Shown piece after piece: positions 14,381 through 20,090 of a stretch of 20,090 nucleotides of DNA. The notes under the pieces are model-generated. The model searched no databases and was not told the DNA's origin. It saw nothing but the letters and a program-made list of their open reading frames with translations. The position numbers and the translations under genes were made by a program. The stretch comes from JBGPBY01 sp041481485. Lineage in GTDB: Bacteria; Acidobacteriota; Terriglobia; 20CM-2-55-15. The stretch's first letter is position 1, and each line of letters begins with the position of its first letter. The DNA lies in contig JBGPBY010000061.1 in the NCBI GenBank assembly GCA_041481485.1, positions 1 to 20,090 of the forward strand. The letters run 5' to 3'.

Positions 14381-15187
14381 ATGACGACAAGACGGACCTT
14401 TCTTACGGCTTCCCTGCTATTGGGCGCAACCGCAGTGTCATCTCGCTTGAGCGGCCAGCAGCCGCCGGCGTCTGCCGGACCTCTGGATTCCCAGCTCACT
14501 GAAGACCTAGTCGCAGCGTATCGTGTACTTGCTCAACATGAAGTGCTGGATGGCTTCGGTCATGTGAGTGTGAGGCACAACAGCTCAATGAATCGGTACG
14601 TCATGTCCCGATCGTTGGCGCCGGAACTGGTGACCGCCGGCGATCTTATTGAATTCGATCTGGATGGTAATGCCGTCGATGCTCGCGGCCGCGCGCTGTA
14701 TTCCGAGCGATTCATTCATGCTGAAATCTACCGCGCTCGCACTGACGTGAAGGCGGTCGTTCACGCTCACACGCCGTCTCTGATTTCGTATGGTGTCACC
14801 AGCGTTCCGCTACGGCCGGTCTACCACATGGCGTCGTTCATCGGTGACGGAGTGCCGGTTTTCGATATCCGCAAGACATTTGGCATGACGGACATGCTCG
14901 TTAGCGATCCGGCGAAGGGCCGGGCTCTCGCTGAATCGCTCGGCGCCAAAACCTGCGTGCTTATGCGAGGGCACGGAGTGGTTGTCGTGGCGCCGTCGAT
15001 TCCTATTGCCGTTGGGCGCAGCATTTACCTGGACATCAACGCGCAGATCCAAACTCAGGCAATGGCGTTGAGTGGCAAGGTCGCATATCTCGACCCGCAG
15101 GAGGCCCGGAAGATTATGGACGCAGGTGAGAACAAGGGCTACGAACGGGCATGGGAATTGTGGAAAGCGAAACTCACGGGCAAGTAA
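14381..15187 (+). CDS. Tat-exported class II aldolase/adducin family protein
   Basis: Class II aldolases cleave or epimerise sugar phosphates using a divalent metal. The 268-residue product keeps the likely metal set: Glu115 in FIHAEIYRA, His128 and His130 in VVHAHTPSLISYG, and His198 in MRGHGVVVVA. The N-terminus reads TTRRTFLTASLLLGATAVSS, a twin-arginine signal with hydrophobic core, so the folded metalloprotein would be exported to the periplasm, unusual for a family that acts on cytoplasmic sugar phosphates. The ATG at 14381 is chosen because it gives this signal at the very N-terminus; an upstream in-frame ATG at 14297 adds 28 unrelated residues. No ribosome binding site is evident. The substrate is unknown. 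Confidence 0.88.
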   Translation: MTTRRTFLTASLLLGATAVSSRLSGQQPPASAGPLDSQLTEDLVAAYRVLAQHEVLDGFGHVSVRHNSSMNRYVMSRSLAPELVTAGDLIEFDLDGNAVDARGRALYSERFIHAEIYRARTDVKAVVHAHTPSLISYGVTSVPLRPVYHMASFIGDGVPVFDIRKTFGMTDMLVSDPAKGRALAESLGAKTCVLMRGHGVVVVAPSIPIAVGRSIYLDINAQIQTQAMALSGKVAYLDPQEARKIMDAGENKGYERAWELWKAKLTGK

Positions 15188-15220
15188 TCCGACTCCGTAC
15201 TCACAGCAAATCTTCAATCG

Positions 15221-15616
15221 CTATTTCTTGAGACTAGTCGGGTTTTGGCTATCCAACAGCTCCCGTCCATCGGGGAAGATTACCTTCTTGAGACGACCCA
15301 CGTTCGCTCCATTCCTGGCGGGATAAAGTTCTATGGTCACTTTATCGCCCGACTTCACTGAATTGCGATTCCAGCCGACTCGCGCTACGGAACCGGGGCT
15401 GCCGGTCTCGACGTTCCAGTCGCTGACTGTGCCATTGGTCGCTCTCACTTTAAATGTCATGACGATGTGGGGATTCGCCCAAAGAACTTTCGCGATTGTT
15501 GCATCCCTGAGGACAATGGATTTTTCGGAGTAGGCCACGGTCGAGTGATGAGCATGCAACGCGGTGCACATCATTGTCAGTGCGATCATGACAAAGACCA
15601 GCTCTCTGCCCCTCAT
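15221..15616 (-). CDS. Small secreted DUF6152-like protein
   Basis: The 131-residue product starts with a signal peptide (about residues 1-21, ending ALHA) and then reads HHSTVAYSEKSIVLRDATIAKVLWANPHIVMTF in two steps. 'HHS' after the cleavage site and 'WANPHI' are hallmarks of the DUF6152 family, small periplasmic proteins of unknown function. The middle has 'WNVETGSPGSVARVGW' and 'GDKVTIELYPARNG', also typical. The ATG at 15616 is preceded by GGAGGAG, which favours it over an upstream in-frame start at 15649. It is divergent from the 'DLSGIW' gene at 15854, a pairing I recall from other acidobacterial loci, so the two may be related in role. Confidence 0.8.
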   Translation of the reverse strand: MRGRELVFVMIALTMMCTALHAHHSTVAYSEKSIVLRDATIAKVLWANPHIVMTFKVRATNGTVSDWNVETGSPGSVARVGWNRNSVKSGDKVTIELYPARNGANVGRLKKVIFPDGRELLDSQNPTSLKK

Positions 15617-15691
15617 GGCTCTCCTCCGGAGGGCTATACTATTGCACAAAATCTAGGTCAGACCGCAATGTGGAGACGGGAAGGTAGTAGG

Positions 15692-15829
15692 TCAGTTTGA
15701 AATATTCGACGACGGGCCACTGTAGGCGCGGTCTATGACCGCGCACAATCTCTCGTTTGTGGATCCCACCTTAATAAATTGTGCGCGGTCACAGACCGCG
15801 CCTACAGTGGGACGCAGATTTCAAACTGA
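15692..15829. repeat. 138-bp palindromic element with terminal inverted repeats
   Basis: The outer 12-base ends TCAGTTTGAAAT (15692-15703) and ATTTCAAACTGA (15818-15829) are perfect inverted repeats. Inner arms 15717-15749 and 15778-15810 are 33-base inverted repeats with one mismatch and contain the motif GTAGGCGCGGTCT. The loop 15750-15777 is AT-rich at its end (TTAATAAATT). There is no coding sequence. The layout is MITE-like. It sits between the divergent DUF6152-like and 'DLSGIW' genes, ending 24 bases before the latter's start, so it probably supplies or disturbs their promoters. Confidence 0.85.
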
Positions 15830-15853
15830 TCCATGACCGACTGGAGACTTTCG

Positions 15854-16609
15854 ATGCGCTCTCATATGTCCGGGCTCGCCGTACTCTTCCTCCTGGCAGC
15901 GTTGCCAGGATGCCGAAAAACTTCAACGACCTCCGAATCACACCCAGATTTGAGCGGAATCTGGATCGGACCGGAGACGACACTCCAGCCGGCGGTCCCG
16001 ATGACGGCTGAAGGACAGGCATTTTTCGATGCTGCGAGACCATTGTATGGCCCGCGCTCTGTACCGGTGGCGGAGTCCAACGATCCGGTCAACACTTGTG
16101 ACCCGCAAGGGTTCCCGCGAATTCTTTTCCTGAGATCTCCGCTCAGCGGAATGGAGCTTATTCAAACGCCGAACCGCGTCCTTCAGGTCTTCTACTATCA
16201 GCGCGTGATTCGCGATATCTGGACCGACGGACGGTCTCTGCCGGCGGACGTTGGTGACGAAAATCCGGGATCGCCGGATTCTCGTTGGTACGGGTACTCG
16301 ACTGGCCATTGGACAAGTGACGGAGTGTTTGTCGTGGACACTATGGGAGCTGCGGAAACGTGGGGTGACGAAGAAGGGCATCCCCATGGCCTGGGAGCTC
16401 GAATCGAAGAACGCTATCGGTTGCTCGACCACGATTCGATGGAGCTTGTCGTAAAAGTTGACGACAAGGAGATGTATCAAAGACCGTTCGTCGCGTCGAA
16501 ACAGGTGTTCAAACGAGGCAAAGAGCTTGGCGAGCATTTCTGCGTGCCCTCGGTCGCCTTACAGTATATGGAACTGATTGCCAAACCAGCCGCAGCCGCG
16601 AAGAAATAA
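15854..16609 (+). CDS. Secreted 'DLSGIW' family protein, unknown function
   Basis: The 251-residue product has an N-terminal hydrophobic segment ending LAALPGC, a possible though imperfect lipobox, then HPDLSGIWIGPE. Conserved blocks typical of a family common in Acidobacteriota follow: 'NDPVNTCDPQGFPR', 'MELIQTPNRVLQVF', 'RDIWTDGRSLP', 'WYGYSTGHWTSDGVFVVDTMG', 'EERYRLLDHDSMELVVKVDD' and a late 'FCVPS'. The fold and activity are unknown to me. The ATG at 15854 is chosen because GGAG lies 7 bases upstream and the signal sequence begins there; an in-frame ATG at 15833 is less likely. The gene lies just downstream of the palindromic element and is divergent from the DUF6152-like gene. Confidence 0.82.
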   Translation: MRSHMSGLAVLFLLAALPGCRKTSTTSESHPDLSGIWIGPETTLQPAVPMTAEGQAFFDAARPLYGPRSVPVAESNDPVNTCDPQGFPRILFLRSPLSGMELIQTPNRVLQVFYYQRVIRDIWTDGRSLPADVGDENPGSPDSRWYGYSTGHWTSDGVFVVDTMGAAETWGDEEGHPHGLGARIEERYRLLDHDSMELVVKVDDKEMYQRPFVASKQVFKRGKELGEHFCVPSVALQYMELIAKPAAAAKK

Positions 16610-16724
16610 CCGCATCAAAGGGCTCTTTCAATCAGCGGTGCGGTCAGAAAAAGGATCTTGATCCGTATTCCCGCGGGTAGCTTTAACGTAGTATCCTCGC
16701 TTGAATCGAGGCAGGAGAGTGGCT

Positions 16725-17402
16725 ATGAAAAGAATCGCGTTGGGTATCTTATGGGTCTTGGTCGCAATGCCGCTGTACAGTCAGGGCCTTACGCTGGTCA
16801 TGAAGGAAGCCGGGCCTACTGGCGGATCGTCGCCGCTGCTGCAAACTGATCGTACGCATGCGCGACTCGACATACCATCCCTCCTGTCGCAAGTGCTGTA
16901 CGATTCCACGACAAAAACCCTGCAAGTGCTGGTGCCCTTGCTCAGGAACTACAAGGAATACACTCCGGCTTCGATTCAACAAAGCCCGCCTGCGGCAGGT
17001 GCTCAGGGACAACTTGCTCCGGTCGGCCCAATTACCTACAAGCGAACCGGTTCCAGCAAGGTGCAGAATTGGACATGTACAATCTACGATGGGCTTCGCG
17101 GTTCCGAAAAAGTCGCTGAAGTGTGCGCCGCCGAAGGCGCATCCATTGGTTTGACGGCCGCGGATTTCACAATTGTGCAACAGGCAATTGATTTGGCCAA
17201 ACGCGTTGCGCCCGCGGACATGATCGAACGAATTCCAGTCTATGGGACTGTCGCGAGCCAGGGATTTGCGGGATTTCCTGTGCGCCGCGTGACCTACCTC
17301 AACGGCCAACCGGTATCGACAGCCGAACTGGTCGAAATTCGACGGGAGGCGGTGCCTGCCGCCAACTTCGCCGTGCCCGCCGGCTTTGTACGGACTCCAT
17401 AA
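16725..17402 (+). CDS. Secreted protein of unknown function
   Basis: The 225-residue product begins with a signal peptide (MKRIALGILWVLVAMPLYSQG). The mature part has 'LVMKEAG' near its start, a Pro/Ala/Gly-rich linker (about 85-100), and 'WTCTIYDGLRGSEKVAEVCAAEG' with two Cys that may pair in the periplasm. It resembles DUF4412-type secreted proteins in layout, with a possible beta-rich C-terminal part, but I cannot place it firmly. The ATG at 16725 is supported by AGGAG 7-8 bases upstream; a TTG at 16701 is rejected. A weak promoter candidate (TTGATC-18-TTTAAC) lies at 16658-16687. The next gene starts one base after the stop, so the two form an operon. Confidence 0.75.
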   Translation: MKRIALGILWVLVAMPLYSQGLTLVMKEAGPTGGSSPLLQTDRTHARLDIPSLLSQVLYDSTTKTLQVLVPLLRNYKEYTPASIQQSPPAAGAQGQLAPVGPITYKRTGSSKVQNWTCTIYDGLRGSEKVAEVCAAEGASIGLTAADFTIVQQAIDLAKRVAPADMIERIPVYGTVASQGFAGFPVRRVTYLNGQPVSTAELVEIRREAVPAANFAVPAGFVRTP

Positions 17403-17403
17403 G

Positions 17404-18138
17404 ATGCCGGACGAAGTAAAGTCGCGTTCGGATAATGCGCGCTTCGCCGCCCTGGCGGGAGTGGCGCTATCGGTTCTCATTTTGCTTCCGGGGTTATTTC
17501 TTCCAGTCTTGACCGTCAAGGGAACGCTCAATCCAAACGGGGTGGCAGATCTTGCCAACACAATACTCGAACAGGGGATGACGGATTCCGCGATCAACAG
17601 TTTTCGCCCGATCCTCAATCCGGCGATGATGCCGTTATTGGAAAGCGGGCCAGGAGGATTGAAAGGCACGATCGTGTCGGCCATCGGCAATCAGATAACC
17701 GGCCAGTTGAAGACCGGTGCGCCGATAAAAGTGTACGAACAAACGCGGAGCATCGTGGGCTCGGTCCAGCATCTCTACAGCGTCGGAAGCAACGCCGCCG
17801 CCACTCTGATTCTCTTTTTCAGCATCATTGTGCCGATTACCAAGTCGCTGCTTGTCACCTGGGCGGTTCTGCAGTCGAATTCGGATCGAAGACGGCGCAC
17901 CTTGTTTTTTGTGGAGGTCATTGCGAAGTGGTCGATGGCGGATGTCTTCGCCGTGGCCGTCATCATTGCGTATCTGGCGGCTCAAGCGAGTCAGTCTCCC
18001 GCCGGGAGCGCCGCTGCATCAATTGTCACGTTCAGCGCATCCTTCGGCTCCGGTTTCTTCTGTTTCGCCGCATATTGTTTGACGTCGCTTGCCGTTCAAC
18101 AACTTTCGGCCCGGTGGCTCATCCGCAAACTGGCATGA
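17404..18138 (+). CDS. PqiA-like inner-membrane protein
   Basis: The 244-residue product has four predicted membrane segments at about 15-36, 134-156, 178-193 and 213-235, with a large extracytoplasmic stretch between the first and second. The part 'KSLLVTWAVL ... FFVEVIAKWSMADVFAVAVIIAYLA' matches the paraquat-inducible protein A (PqiA) family signature 'W-SM-DVF-V'. PqiA proteins work with MCE-domain partners in lipid transport across the envelope. The N-terminal Cys-x2-Cys zinc-ribbon of typical PqiA is absent, and no MCE gene is adjacent. The gene starts one base after the preceding secreted protein, suggesting a joint envelope role. Its stop overlaps the first bases of the heptamer hairpin at 18137-18231. 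Confidence 0.78.
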   Translation: MPDEVKSRSDNARFAALAGVALSVLILLPGLFLPVLTVKGTLNPNGVADLANTILEQGMTDSAINSFRPILNPAMMPLLESGPGGLKGTIVSAIGNQITGQLKTGAPIKVYEQTRSIVGSVQHLYSVGSNAAATLILFFSIIVPITKSLLVTWAVLQSNSDRRRRTLFFVEVIAKWSMADVFAVAVIIAYLAAQASQSPAGSAAASIVTFSASFGSGFFCFAAYCLTSLAVQQLSARWLIRKLA

Positions 18139-18231
18139 CCCCCAAATGACAATTGAGCATTGAACATTGACCATTTCTTCGAAGAAATGTTCATTGTTCA
18201 ATGTTCAATGCTCAATTGTCATTTGGGGGTC
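18137..18231. repeat. Long hairpin of 7-bp modules, copy 2
   Basis: This 95-base palindrome fills the space between two convergent stop codons (TGA ending 18138; the minus-strand stop beginning 18232). Its left arm (18137-18180) has four 7-base modules, its right arm (18181-18231) five; one module is missing on the left, leaving a 7-nt bulge. Tip CTTCGAAG is self-complementary. Ends are GACCCCC / GGGGGTC. It is clearly related to 2155-2260. It probably terminates both flanking genes. Confidence 0.9.
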
Positions 18232-19212
18232 TTAGACCGCCGGCAGAACCAGCCGCACGCGAAGACCGCCCAGCGGAGAATTCTCCAACGTAACGACTCC
18301 AGCATAGAGTTCAGCCAGATCGCGGACAATGGCGAGACCGAGTCCGGAACCGGGCGCGCTCTCGTCAAAGCGGACTCCTCGATGCAGCACAACGTCCCGC
18401 CTGGAAGTGTCCAATCCGGGCCCGTCGTCGTCGACTGTGATCGAAATTGTGGAGCCTTCAGCAGTGGAGGCGATCATGACGTGTGCCTTCGTCCATTTGC
18501 ACGCATTGTCCAGGAGGTTGCCGAGCATTTCGTCAAGATCTTCACGTTGAGTCTGAACGGCAAGATCTTTCGGAATCCTCGTCTCGATGGTGATCCCTCG
18601 CTCCGCATAAAGCCGGGACAGCGTCCGAATGAGGCCGTCCACCGAGTCCGAAACCACACATCGTGCCCCCAGCGTGGCTCCGGAAGCGGCCGCCCGTGCC
18701 TGAGTGAGGTGATAGTTGACGTGCCGCTGCATGCGATCCACCTGCTGCGAGATCGTCGCCGCCAGTTCCATCTGACCGGCGGATCTCATTCGCTCCGCCT
18801 CGTGGGACAGCACGGCCAATGGCGTTTTCAGTCCGTGAGCGAGATCGCCAGCCTTCGCCTGGGCGCGTCCCACCGCCTCTTCGCGGTGTTCGAGCAACGC
18901 ATTGAGATCCGCCACCAGTGGCCGCACTTCGGCGGGGTAGCTGCCTTCGATATTGTATCTTCTGCCTTCACGCACCTCCGAAAGCCTCGCCCGCAGTTGG
19001 TTGAGTTCCATCAGCGCCTTCCGAATCTGTAAGAGGCCACCCGCAACAAATGCTGCAGCAAGGCTTCCAAACAGGACTGCATGCCAAAAGATGAATCGCC
19101 CTGGCGAACGAAACATGTGGAGCCCAAACATGTAGGCGATGGCAAGAGCTCCAGACAGGACCAGAACCGTGGCCCAGACCAAACGCGATCGAAGGGAAGG
19201 TGCACCCATCAT
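18232..19212 (-). CDS. Short-loop (intramembrane-type) sensor histidine kinase
   Basis: The 326-residue kinase has two membrane segments (about 12-30 and 40-62) joined by only about ten residues, so there is no periplasmic sensor domain; related PhoQ-like kinases are about 100 residues longer. A HAMP-like linker follows, ending 'YPAEVRPLVADLNALLEHREE'. The dimerisation helix has 'AGDLAHGLKTPLAVL' with phospho-acceptor His126. The ATPase domain has 'EMLGNLLDNACKW' (N box), 'DDDGPGL' and 'GSGLGLAIV'. It probably senses signals in the membrane, as short-loop kinases do. The start ATG overlaps the response-regulator stop by four bases (ATGA), so it is translationally coupled downstream of that regulator, which is truncated. 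Confidence 0.92.
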   Translation of the reverse strand: MMGAPSLRSRLVWATVLVLSGALAIAYMFGLHMFRSPGRFIFWHAVLFGSLAAAFVAGGLLQIRKALMELNQLRARLSEVREGRRYNIEGSYPAEVRPLVADLNALLEHREEAVGRAQAKAGDLAHGLKTPLAVLSHEAERMRSAGQMELAATISQQVDRMQRHVNYHLTQARAAASGATLGARCVVSDSVDGLIRTLSRLYAERGITIETRIPKDLAVQTQREDLDEMLGNLLDNACKWTKAHVMIASTAEGSTISITVDDDGPGLDTSRRDVVLHRGVRFDESAPGSGLGLAIVRDLAELYAGVVTLENSPLGGLRVRLVLPAV

Positions 19213-19655
19213 GAATACCCCTGAATTCGGTACCCCATCCCGCGTACGGTCTCGATGAAGTCCGGACCGAGCTTGCGGCGCAATCGTCCGATGAATACTT
19301 CGACTGTATTGGAGTCACGGTCGAAATCCTGCGAGTAGATATGTTCGGTCAGTTCACTTTGAGAGACGGGACGCCCGCGCTGGTGCATCAGGTAAGACAG
19401 CACTCGGAATTCATGACCGGTAAGCTTTATTGGGATTCCATTTCGCGTCACTCTGGATGTTCGCGGATCGAGTGATATGGCGCCGCAATGCAGTTCAGGA
19501 TTGGCCTGACCTGTGGATCTGCGAATCAGCGCACGCAGGCGAGCGAGTACTTCTTCCATCCGAAATGGTTTCGCCACGTAGTCGTCCGCACCGCTGTCGA
19601 TGCCTTGAACCTTTTCGTGCCAGCTGCTTCGGGCAGTCAGGATGAGGACTGGCAT
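19209..19655 (-). pseudogene. N-terminally truncated OmpR/PhoB-type response regulator
   Basis: The visible protein of 148 residues starts inside a receiver domain, at the fourth beta strand 'MPVLILTARS' with the switch Thr7. It continues through 'GADDYVAKPF' (Lys29) and a complete winged-helix Trans_reg_C domain (about 55-146: 'LTGHEFRVLSYLMHQRGRPVS', 'VEVFIGRLRRKLG', 'VRGMGYRI'). Intact members are about 220 residues. The first ~75, including the acidic pair and the phospho-acceptor Asp, are absent. The frame stays open upstream of 19655 but reads unrelated residues, and the divergent gene at 19681 occupies that place. The fragment has an in-frame ATG, so a DNA-binding stub may still be made. 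No ribosome binding site is evident for that ATG. Confidence 0.85.
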
Positions 19656-19680
19656 CGGTAGCTTCTTAGATGGAGGAACT

Positions 19681-20040
19681 ATGAAGAAAATGTTTGCTGT
19701 ATCTGCGCTTGCGTTCGTATTCGCGATGTCCGCTGTTGTTCTGTGCGCTCCGCAGAGCGTTGCAGGAAAGTGGGTCGTGTCGGTTCAGGACATATCGCTT
19801 CAGATGGTATTGCTTCAGGAAGGAGAAAAAATCTCCGGAACTCTGGAAAGCCCTCACGGAGAGATTCGGCTGACTGGAAATTTCACGAATGGGAAACTCA
19901 CTCTTGCCGGCGAACCGGAGTCCCACTCGGTACAGTTCTCCGGTTCGGCGGTTCTACTCAGCGACGGTTCACTTTCAGGAAATATGTCCGCGAACCAGAT
20001 GGAAATGAAATTCACGGCCATCCGCCGGCCGGAGAGGTAA
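19681..20040 (+). CDS. Small secreted beta-rich protein, unknown function
   Basis: The 119-residue product has a signal peptide (about 1-22, MKKMFAVSALAFVFAMSAVVL) and a mature part beginning 'QSVAGKWVVSVQD', followed by alternating strands 'LLQEGEKISGTLESPHGEIRLTGNF' in two halves, 'NGKLTLAG', 'SLSGNMSANQMEMKFTAIR'. This pattern recurs in small secreted proteins of Acidobacteriota whose function is not known. The start is well supported by GGAGG four bases upstream of the ATG. Only 25 bases separate it from the truncated regulator on the other strand, too few for a full promoter, so its promoter would lie inside the regulator fragment. A hairpin repeat follows the stop. Confidence 0.72.
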   Translation: MKKMFAVSALAFVFAMSAVVLCAPQSVAGKWVVSVQDISLQMVLLQEGEKISGTLESPHGEIRLTGNFTNGKLTLAGEPESHSVQFSGSAVLLSDGSLSGNMSANQMEMKFTAIRRPER

Positions 20041-20049
20041 ACCTATCGG

Positions 20050-20088
20050 GGCGATCTATCAAGAAATCCCTCTCCCAACGGGAGAGGG
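20050..20088. repeat. Hairpin repeat, inverted copy of 102-140
   Basis: A perfect 9-bp stem (20068-20076 with 20080-20088, loop AAC) lies 27 bases after the last stop. With its flank it matches 102-140 in inverted orientation at 38 of 39 bases. It may help end transcription of the preceding gene, although no T tract follows on the plus strand. Confidence 0.8.
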
Positions 20089-20090
20089 AT

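Noticed and set aside
18160..19032. A 290-codon open frame on the plus strand starting inside the hairpin
   Set aside because: It is antisense to a kinase with all canonical motifs, and its start lies in the palindromic repeat.

Overview
The window looks like a chromosomal contig from an uncultured soil-type bacterium, most likely an Acidobacteriota (Bryobacterales/Vicinamibacterales-like). I infer this from protein content: tandem secreted carboxypeptidase-regulatory-like (Cna-B type) proteins, a DUF6152-like protein beside a 'DLSGIW' lipoprotein-like protein, an Abhydrolase_10-type esterase with a Gly-rich leader, and many small secreted proteins of unknown function. No rRNA, tRNA, CRISPR array, transposase or phage gene is visible. 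The first and last 140 bases carry inverted copies of one hairpin repeat, as often seen where assemblies stop.

Layout. 1-348: low-complexity start, a hairpin repeat, then a near-consensus sigma-70 promoter (TTGACA-17-TATAAC) driving a ~72-nt two-hairpin transcript that ends in an intrinsic terminator; this is either a small RNA or an attenuated leader. 349-2135: a small secreted protein and an Amt ammonium transporter with no glnK. 2155-2260: a long hairpin built of 7-bp modules (copy 1). 2346-6262: two translationally coupled, paralogous secreted beta-sandwich proteins. 6275-6566: a nested palindromic element between convergent genes. 6587-9327 (minus): a secreted alpha/beta-hydrolase and a full-length RtcB RNA ligase. 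9475-10044 (minus): a solitary nucleotidyltransferase-fold protein. 10194-11048: an open frame with no credible start, probably a 5'-truncated gene. 11133-11825: a ModA-like binding protein without signal peptide. 11853-14184 (minus): an outer-membrane beta-barrel, the first codons of a lost NarL-type response regulator, and a two-PAS histidine kinase. 14381-15187: a Tat-exported class II aldolase. 15221-16609: divergent DUF6152-like and 'DLSGIW' genes separated by a 138-bp palindromic element. 16725-18138: a secreted protein plus a PqiA-like membrane protein, 1 nt apart. 18137-18231: copy 2 of the heptamer hairpin. 18232-19655 (minus): a short-loop histidine kinase and the C-terminal two thirds of its OmpR-type response regulator. 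19681-20040: a small secreted protein.

Two themes stand out. First, the window has several families of palindromic elements without transposases, placed between genes and often between convergent stops. Second, both two-component systems have a broken response regulator: one is cut after about 12 codons, the other has lost its first ~75 residues including the phospho-acceptor aspartate, while both kinases look intact. With the headless frame at 10194-11048, this suggests a chromosome region, or an assembly, with repeated deletions or rearrangements.
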